Origin: Vibrio jasicida CAIM 1864 = LMG 25398
GTDB lineage: Bacteria > Pseudomonadota > Gammaproteobacteria > Enterobacterales > Vibrionaceae
DNA length: 36,615 bases
Direction of reading: 5' to 3'
NCBI RefSeq assembly: GCF_000400365.1
Contig: NZ_BAOG01000106.1
Span: 1-36,615 of the forward strand
In this document: positions 31,673-36,615 of the stretch, one piece after another
How the letters are laid out: every line of letters starts with the position of its first letter
Position numbering within the stretch: the first letter of the stretch is position 1
Position numbers and translations under genes: made by a program
Notes under the pieces: model-generated
The model's input: the letters and a program-made list of their open reading frames with translations, nothing else
Database searches by the model: none
Told to the model about the DNA's origin: nothing

Positions 31673-33544
31673 ATGTCTTTTCAAAAGAATGAGTCTTACA
31701 AGAATGTGTCGGAAGAAAATAATGGGCAAGGTGGAAACCCACCAATCGCAAGCCCTCTGAATGACCAGCAATTTAGTTCACTCCAGCAAACTGTCTCTGA
31801 GTTATCTTCACAACAACTCGCTTGGGTCAGTGGTTATTTTTGGGGTTTAGCGCAAAACCAACCAAGTTCAGCAGCTGCAGGCCCAATAGCACAGGCTGCT
31901 GCTTCTGTCGCTGCAAAACCAGCAGGCAAGCTAAGCATCATTTTTGCTTCTCAAACCGGCAATGCGAAAGGTGTTGCTGAAGCACTAGAGCAAGAAGCCA
32001 AAGCAGAAGGCATTGTTGTAGAGCTATTTGATGCTAGTGATTACAAAGGCAAAAATCTTGCTAAAGAAACGCATGTAATCATCGTTGCGTCCACTAATGG
32101 AGAGGGTGAAGCGCCAGATAATGCCATTGAGCTGCATGAATTCCTTCAATCAAAGAAAGCGCCTAAGCTACCAAACCTGCAATATGCGGTGATCGCTCTT
32201 GGCGATTCTAGCTACGAATTTTTCTGCCAAACGGGTAAAGACTTCGATACTTACTTATCTAAGCTAGGTGCAACTGCCTTCATCGATCGCATTGATTGTG
32301 ATGTGGATTACGAAGCGCCGGCCGCAGAGTGGCGTAAACAAGCGCTTGAGCAAGTAAAAGAAGCGCTTTCTTCTGGTAACGAAGCGGAAGTGGTTCAACT
32401 TCCTGTTGGTCAAGCCGCTCCTGGTCACTCTGCTTATAACAAGCAAAACCCATATACCGCAACGTTACTGACTAGCCAGAAAATCACGGGTCGTGATTCG
32501 GACAAAGATGTTCGCCACGTAGAGATTGACCTCGAAGACTCAGGTTTAACTTATCAAGCCGGCGATGCTTTAGGTGTGTGGTTCGATAATAGTTCAGAAT
32601 TAGCCAATGCCATCTTAGCTAAGGCTGGTCTATCCGGTGTAGAAAGTGTAGAAGTGGATGGTGAAAGCCTTTCTATTCATAGTGCATTGGTTAGCAAATA
32701 TGAAATCACCGCATCAAACCCTCAGTTTGTCACCAAATTTGCAGAGCTATCTGGTAGTAAGAAACTACAAAAGCTAGTGGAAGATAAAGACAAACTTCGT
32801 GAGTACGCAGCAAACACTCAAGTCGTAGATGTGCTTGCGGAGAAGAAGACCAAGCTAAGTGCAGAAGAGTTGGTTGGTTTACTTCGTCGATTGACACCTC
32901 GCCTATATTCTATCGCTTCAAGCCAAACCGAAGTTGATGAAGAGGTTCACCTAACCGTAGGATTAGTTGAATACGATAAAGGTGATGAGAAGCGCTATGG
33001 CGGCGCATCGAGTTTCCTCGCTCAACGTCTGGAAGAAGGTGGTGAAGTGAAAGTGTTTGTTGAGCACAACAATAACTTCAAACTGCCACAAGATGACAAC
33101 ACACCAATCATCATGGTTGGCCCTGGTACCGGTATTGCGCCTTTCCGTAGTTTTATTCAAGAGCGTGATAACCGTGACTCGGAAGGCAAGAACTGGTTGT
33201 TCTTTGGTGACCGTACCTTTACCCAAGATTTCCTTTACCAAGTGGAATGGCAGAAGTACCTCAAGTCAGGTTTGCTGACTCGCCTTGATGTTGCGTTTAG
33301 TCGTGACCAAGCAGAGAAGGTTTATGTTCAACATCGCATCCTAGAAAACGCTGAACAAGTGTGGCAATGGATTCAAGATGGTGCCTACATCTATGTATGT
33401 GGTGATGCCACTCGTATGGCAAAAGATGTTCACGATGCGCTGGTATTTGTAGCCGAGCAACAAGGCAAGCTATCTCGTGAAGAAGCCGAAGCATTTATCA
33501 ACGATCTACGTAAAGCGAAACGTTACCAAAGGGATGTGTACTAA
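31673..33544 (+). CDS. cysJ: Sulfite reductase (NADPH) flavoprotein alpha subunit
   Basis: 623 residues. Takes electrons from NADPH through FAD and FMN to CysI. The flavodoxin domain (about 85-230) has SQTGNAKG at 93-100; the FAD domain has RLYSIASS; the NADPH site has GPGTGIAPFR; the chain ends YQRDVY as in E. coli. The leader QLAWVSGYFWGL is the octamerisation segment. The start at 31673 is preferred because AGGGA precedes it; an ATG at 31652 has no site. It overlaps cysI by one base. Confidence 0.97.
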   Translation: MSFQKNESYKNVSEENNGQGGNPPIASPLNDQQFSSLQQTVSELSSQQLAWVSGYFWGLAQNQPSSAAAGPIAQAAASVAAKPAGKLSIIFASQTGNAKGVAEALEQEAKAEGIVVELFDASDYKGKNLAKETHVIIVASTNGEGEAPDNAIELHEFLQSKKAPKLPNLQYAVIALGDSSYEFFCQTGKDFDTYLSKLGATAFIDRIDCDVDYEAPAAEWRKQALEQVKEALSSGNEAEVVQLPVGQAAPGHSAYNKQNPYTATLLTSQKITGRDSDKDVRHVEIDLEDSGLTYQAGDALGVWFDNSSELANAILAKAGLSGVESVEVDGESLSIHSALVSKYEITASNPQFVTKFAELSGSKKLQKLVEDKDKLREYAANTQVVDVLAEKKTKLSAEELVGLLRRLTPRLYSIASSQTEVDEEVHLTVGLVEYDKGDEKRYGGASSFLAQRLEEGGEVKVFVEHNNNFKLPQDDNTPIIMVGPGTGIAPFRSFIQERDNRDSEGKNWLFFGDRTFTQDFLYQVEWQKYLKSGLLTRLDVAFSRDQAEKVYVQHRILENAEQVWQWIQDGAYIYVCGDATRMAKDVHDALVFVAEQQGKLSREEAEAFINDLRKAKRYQRDVY

Positions 33545-35280
33545 TGAGCGCGAATGAACAATCAAACAGCCAAGAAGTATTAGGTGAGGTACTTGGTCCA
33601 CTCTCGGATAACGAGCGCCTTAAAAGAGAAAGTAACTTACTACGTGGAACGATTGAACAAGATCTACAAGACCGCGTTACCGGTGGTTTTACTGCAGATA
33701 ACTTCCAGTTGATTCGTTTCCACGGAATGTACCAGCAAGATGATCGCGATATCCGTAATGAGCGTGCTAAGCAAAAGTTGGAGCCGTTGCACAATGTCAT
33801 GCTTCGTGCACGTATGCCGGGCGGCATCATTACGCCAAAGCAATGGCTAGCGATCGACAAGTTTGCAACTGAGCACTCTTTATATGGAAGTATTCGTCTT
33901 ACGACTCGTCAAACGTTTCAGTTCCACGGCGTGCTAAAACCAAATATCAAGTTGATGCACCAAACGCTCAACAGCATTGGTATTGATTCGATTGCCACCG
34001 CGGGTGATGTTAACCGTAACGTGTTGTGTACCACTAATCCAGTGGAGTCGGAGCTACACCAAGAGGCTTACGAGTGGGCGAAGAAGATCAGTGAACATCT
34101 ATTACCGAAGACACGCGCTTACGCAGAGATTTGGTTAGACGGTGAAAAAGTAGAAAGCACGGAAGAAGACGAACCGATTCTAGGTAAGAACTATCTACCA
34201 CGTAAGTTTAAAACCACAGTGGTTATCCCACCGCAAAATGACGTAGACGTACACGCTAACGATCTTAACTTCGTAGCGATTGCAGATAGCGGCAAGCTGG
34301 TTGGTTTTAACGTGCTCGTTGGTGGTGGTCTCGCGATGACGCATGGCGATACATCAACTTATCCACGCAGAGCGGATGACTTTGGTTTTATCCCATTAGA
34401 GAAAACGCTTGATGTTGCGGCTGCTGTAGTAACGACGCAACGTGATTGGGGTAACCGTTCGAACCGTAAGAATGCAAAAACGAAGTACACATTAGATCGT
34501 GTCGGAAGTGATGTCTTTAAAGCAGAAGTAGAAAAGCGTGCTGGTGTTAAGTTTGAGCAAAGTCGCCCTTACGAATTAACAGAACGTGGTGACCGTATTG
34601 GTTGGGTTGAAGGGATCGATGGTAAGCATCACCTAGCACTCTTCATCGAAAACGGTCGTCTGTTGGATTTCCCGGGTAAACCACTTAAGACAGGTGTTGC
34701 TGAAATTGCCAAAATCCACAAAGGCGATTTCCGTATGACGGCAAACCAAAATTTGATTGTTGCTGGTGTACCAAAAAGCCAAAAATCGAAGATCGAGAAG
34801 ATTGCTCGTGAACATGGCTTAATGAATGATGGTGTGAGTGAGCAGCGTAAGAACTCGATGGCGTGTGTCGCATTTCCTACTTGTCCGCTCGCGATGGCTG
34901 AGGCTGAACGATATCTTCCTCAGTTTGTTACTGATGTTGAAGATATTCTAGAAAAGCATGGTCTATCGGAAGAAGACAATATCATTCTTCGTGTAACAGG
35001 GTGTCCAAATGGCTGTGGCCGAGCAATGTTGGCAGAAATCGGCTTAGTTGGTAAAGCTCCGGGTCGATACAACTTACACCTAGGTGGTAACCGCGGCGGT
35101 ACTCGAGTACCGAAGATGTATAAAGAGAACATTACGGATAAGCAAATCTTAGAAGAGATTGATCAGCTGGTGGCTCGTTGGGCTGCCGAACGTGAAGAAG
35201 GCGAAGCATTTGGCGATTTCACGATTCGAGCTGGCATTATCCAAGAAGTGTTTATATCAAAGAGGGATTTCCATGCTTGA
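33544..35280 (+). CDS. cysI: Sulfite reductase hemoprotein beta subunit
   Basis: A 578-residue siroheme and 4Fe-4S protein reducing sulfite to sulfide with six electrons. Cluster cysteines are C441 and C447 (CVAFPTC) and C487 and C491 (CPNGC), the C-x5-C...C-x3-C pattern of the family. RLTTRQTFQFHGV and the repeated nitrite/sulfite-reductase halves are complete. Its ATG shares a base with the cysJ stop, and its end overlaps cysH. Confidence 0.97.
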   Translation: MSANEQSNSQEVLGEVLGPLSDNERLKRESNLLRGTIEQDLQDRVTGGFTADNFQLIRFHGMYQQDDRDIRNERAKQKLEPLHNVMLRARMPGGIITPKQWLAIDKFATEHSLYGSIRLTTRQTFQFHGVLKPNIKLMHQTLNSIGIDSIATAGDVNRNVLCTTNPVESELHQEAYEWAKKISEHLLPKTRAYAEIWLDGEKVESTEEDEPILGKNYLPRKFKTTVVIPPQNDVDVHANDLNFVAIADSGKLVGFNVLVGGGLAMTHGDTSTYPRRADDFGFIPLEKTLDVAAAVVTTQRDWGNRSNRKNAKTKYTLDRVGSDVFKAEVEKRAGVKFEQSRPYELTERGDRIGWVEGIDGKHHLALFIENGRLLDFPGKPLKTGVAEIAKIHKGDFRMTANQNLIVAGVPKSQKSKIEKIAREHGLMNDGVSEQRKNSMACVAFPTCPLAMAEAERYLPQFVTDVEDILEKHGLSEEDNIILRVTGCPNGCGRAMLAEIGLVGKAPGRYNLHLGGNRGGTRVPKMYKENITDKQILEEIDQLVARWAAEREEGEAFGDFTIRAGIIQEVFISKRDFHA

Positions 35281-36052
35281 TTCTGTAGCGTCCAACCCGG
35301 AGCTAGCAGAGTTACTGACATTAACTAAGACGGAGCAAATCCTCCGTCTTGCTCAAATCAATGTCGAGCTCGAACAGCTTTCGGCACAAGAGAGAGTAAA
35401 GTGGGCATTGGAGAATTTGGAAGGGGAGTTCGCAGTCTCATCCAGTTTCGGTATCCAAGCAGCAGTGATGCTCCATCTTGTGACACAACAAAAGCCGGAC
35501 ATTCCAATCATCCTAACGGACACCGGATATCTATTTGCGGAGACTTATCAATTTATTGACCAGTTGAAAGCGCAACTGAGCCTCAACCTTAAAGTATACC
35601 GAGCAAAAGAAAGCGCCCATTGGCAAGAAGCACGTTACGGAAAACTTTGGGAACAAGGTATAGAGGGAATTGAAAAGTACAACAAGATAAACAAAGTAGA
35701 ACCAATGCGACGGGCTCTGCGTGAGCAAAATGTCGGTACTTGGTTTTCAGGATTGCGTCGAGAGCAAAGCCAATCTCGTGCAGGTCTACCAATCTTGTCG
35801 ATTCAAAATGGTGTATTTAAATTCTTACCAGTGATCGACTGGACGAATAAAGATGTGCATTACTACCTAGAAGAACATGGTTTAAGTTATCACCCTCTAT
35901 GGGACCAAGGATATCTTTCGGTAGGTGATACTCATACAACAAGGAAGTGGGAACCAGGCATGTCAGAAGAAGAAACCCGCTTCTTCGGTTTAAAACGAGA
36001 GTGTGGTCTTCATGAAGATGAGGGCGCAGAACAAGATGGTTCTGGCATCTAG
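35273..36052 (+). CDS. cysH: PAPS (phosphoadenylyl-sulfate) reductase
   Basis: 259 residues. Reduces PAPS to sulfite with thioredoxin. SSSFGIQAAVMLHL is the PP-loop and C244 in KRECGLHED is the single catalytic cysteine. The absence of a second CC pair marks it as PAPS-type (no 4Fe-4S) rather than APS reductase. ATG at 35273 lies 8 bases inside cysI, with GAGGGA before it. Last gene of cysJIH. Confidence 0.97.
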   Translation: MLDSVASNPELAELLTLTKTEQILRLAQINVELEQLSAQERVKWALENLEGEFAVSSSFGIQAAVMLHLVTQQKPDIPIILTDTGYLFAETYQFIDQLKAQLSLNLKVYRAKESAHWQEARYGKLWEQGIEGIEKYNKINKVEPMRRALREQNVGTWFSGLRREQSQSRAGLPILSIQNGVFKFLPVIDWTNKDVHYYLEEHGLSYHPLWDQGYLSVGDTHTTRKWEPGMSEEETRFFGLKRECGLHEDEGAEQDGSGI

Positions 36053-36082
36053 TCATTTAGACGCCGAAACACACGTATCGGC

Positions 36083-36122
36083 TAAATAAAGAAAGCTGCT
36101 GTAAAGCAGCTTTCTTTATTTA
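36083..36122. terminator. 18-bp hairpin terminator after cysH
   Basis: Arms 36083-36100 and 36105-36122 are perfectly complementary over 18 bp (core AAAGCTGCT/AGCAGCTTT) with loop GTAA. It isolates cysJIH from the rRNA operon. Confidence 0.9.
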
Positions 36123-36155
36123 CAGTAAGTAAAAATGGGCAAAAAAGTATAACTC

Positions 36156-36164
36156 TGTGGATAA
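36156..36164 (-). promoter_or_regulatory. Perfect DnaA-box match upstream of the rRNA promoters
   Basis: TGTGGATAA on the plus strand is TTATCCACA on the minus strand, the strongest DnaA box. A second, poorer one (GTTGGATAA) lies about 24 bases on. Roughly 0.3 perfect matches are expected by chance in a window this size. Confidence 0.35.
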
Positions 36165-36259
36165 GTTGTTTAACTCTTTGGGGTAAAGTTGGATAAATAA
36201 GCCTTTGAATGAAAAGTCGACGTTTAACCATTATTTTTGCAATTTTTGCAAAATAACAC

Positions 36260-36287
36260 TTGCCAACGTGAGCGCGATCTCTATAAT
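36260..36287 (+). promoter_or_regulatory. rRNA operon promoter P1
   Basis: TTGCCA (36260-36265), 16 bases, TATAAT (36282-36287), followed by the GC-rich discriminator GCCACC, which matches the stringent-response element of E. coli rrn P1. An A+T-rich stretch (about 36215-36258) upstream fits an UP element. Confidence 0.8.
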
Positions 36288-36375
36288 GCCACCTCATCGA
36301 CAGGGCAAGCGCTCACAAGGGTTCAAGCAACGTCGATAAGGTCAGAAAAAAAAGCGAAATAATTTGAAAAAGTGT

Positions 36376-36403
36376 TTGACACAAAAAATTATCTCGCTAG
36401 AAT
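36376..36403 (+). promoter_or_regulatory. rRNA operon promoter P2
   Basis: TTGACA (36376-36381), 16 bases, TAGAAT (36398-36403), followed by GGCCGCC. It lies 116 bases after P1, as the E. coli P1-P2 spacing (about 120). An A-rich tract precedes it. Confidence 0.85.
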
Positions 36404-36409
36404 GGCCGC

Positions 36410-36615
36410 CTCTTCCGAAGTGATGTGAGTCACAAAGAAGAATCGCTCTTTAAAAATATAGACCTATCAATCTGTGTGGGCACTCGTTGATGATAATCCA
36501 ATTAGAAATTTCTCTTAATAAAGAGCAGTTTCAAATTAGGTTTCAATGAACTGAGTGACCAATCAAGTCTTCGGACTTGGCACAGTCAATTCATTATCAT
36601 TCTGTTGGAATGATA
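36410..36615 (+). other. 16S rRNA leader (5' external transcribed spacer), antitermination site
   Basis: The boxB hairpin GTGA-TGTGAG-TCAC (36420-36433) is followed by boxA TCGCTCTTTAAAAAT (about 36443-36457), and by ATCTGTGTGGGCACTCG as in E. coli rrn leaders. Further on, AAGTC-TTCG-GACTT caps a long hairpin, probably part of the 16S processing stem. Nus-factor antitermination acts on boxB/boxA. The window ends before the mature 16S 5' end. Confidence 0.85.

Noticed and set aside
36410..36615. 16S rRNA gene
   Set aside because: Only the leader is present; the mature 5' sequence (AGAGTTTGAT) is not reached.

Overview
The window is chromosomal DNA of a marine gammaproteobacterium, most likely a Vibrio. 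The assignment rests on an ArgH-acetyltransferase fusion (ArgHA), an OxyR with the E. coli cysteine numbering next to a peroxiredoxin-glutaredoxin hybrid, the pilMNOPQ-aroK-aroB-damX-dam-rpe order, a pspG with its own sigma-54 promoter, and an rRNA leader of the enterobacterial/Vibrio type. The Harveyi clade (V. parahaemolyticus or V. alginolyticus relatives) is my best guess from protein sequence impression; this was not computed. Nearly everything is core genome. I found no insertion sequence, phage, CRISPR array, tRNA or plasmid gene.

Layout. 1-2900: terminator of an upstream gene, argHA with possible ARG boxes, a structured 3' region ending in a strong terminator, a DUF3624 protein and an unannotated 34-residue membrane peptide. 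2935-6445: peroxide-response block, with a lipoamide-dehydrogenase-like disulfide reductase, a Prx-Grx hybrid, a tandem OxyR operator and oxyR; two large inverted repeats lie between the first two genes. 6515-13701: mrcA (PBP1A), divergent from the type IV pilus assembly operon pilMNOPQ. 13741-18773: aroK, aroB, damX, dam, rpe, preceded by a leader with competing stems. 18877-20485: ribosomal operon rpsF-priB-rpsR-rplI with a clear promoter and terminator. 20515-25292: a DUF481 outer-membrane protein, dnaB, alr and a POTRA-less Omp85-like barrel. 25344-27722: yjbQ and pgi. 27826-30405: a CheX-like phosphatase and zur on one strand, dusA and pspG on the other. 30506-31556: a small outer-membrane barrel and a 76-residue protein of unknown function. 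31565-36052: cysJIH sulfite/PAPS reduction operon. 36053-36615: terminator, a DnaA-box match, tandem rRNA promoters and the rRNA leader with boxB/boxA. The 16S gene itself starts beyond the window.

How the genes work together. The peroxide block pairs a sensor-regulator (OxyR) with a thiol peroxidase and a candidate reductant. pilMNOPQ forms the inner-membrane alignment complex and outer-membrane secretin of a type IV pilus. aroK/aroB feed chorismate synthesis, damX acts at the division septum and dam methylates GATC. cysJIH reduces PAPS to sulfite and then sulfide. Compared with E. coli and, from memory, V. cholerae, two points of order stand out: gph and trpS are missing downstream of rpe, where the rpsF operon now begins, and a cheX-like gene sits behind zur. 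No clearly new multi-gene system is visible. The best leads are the argHA 3' structured RNA, the Cys-tailed reductase with its inverted repeats, the small membrane peptide, the aroK leader and the barrel after alr.
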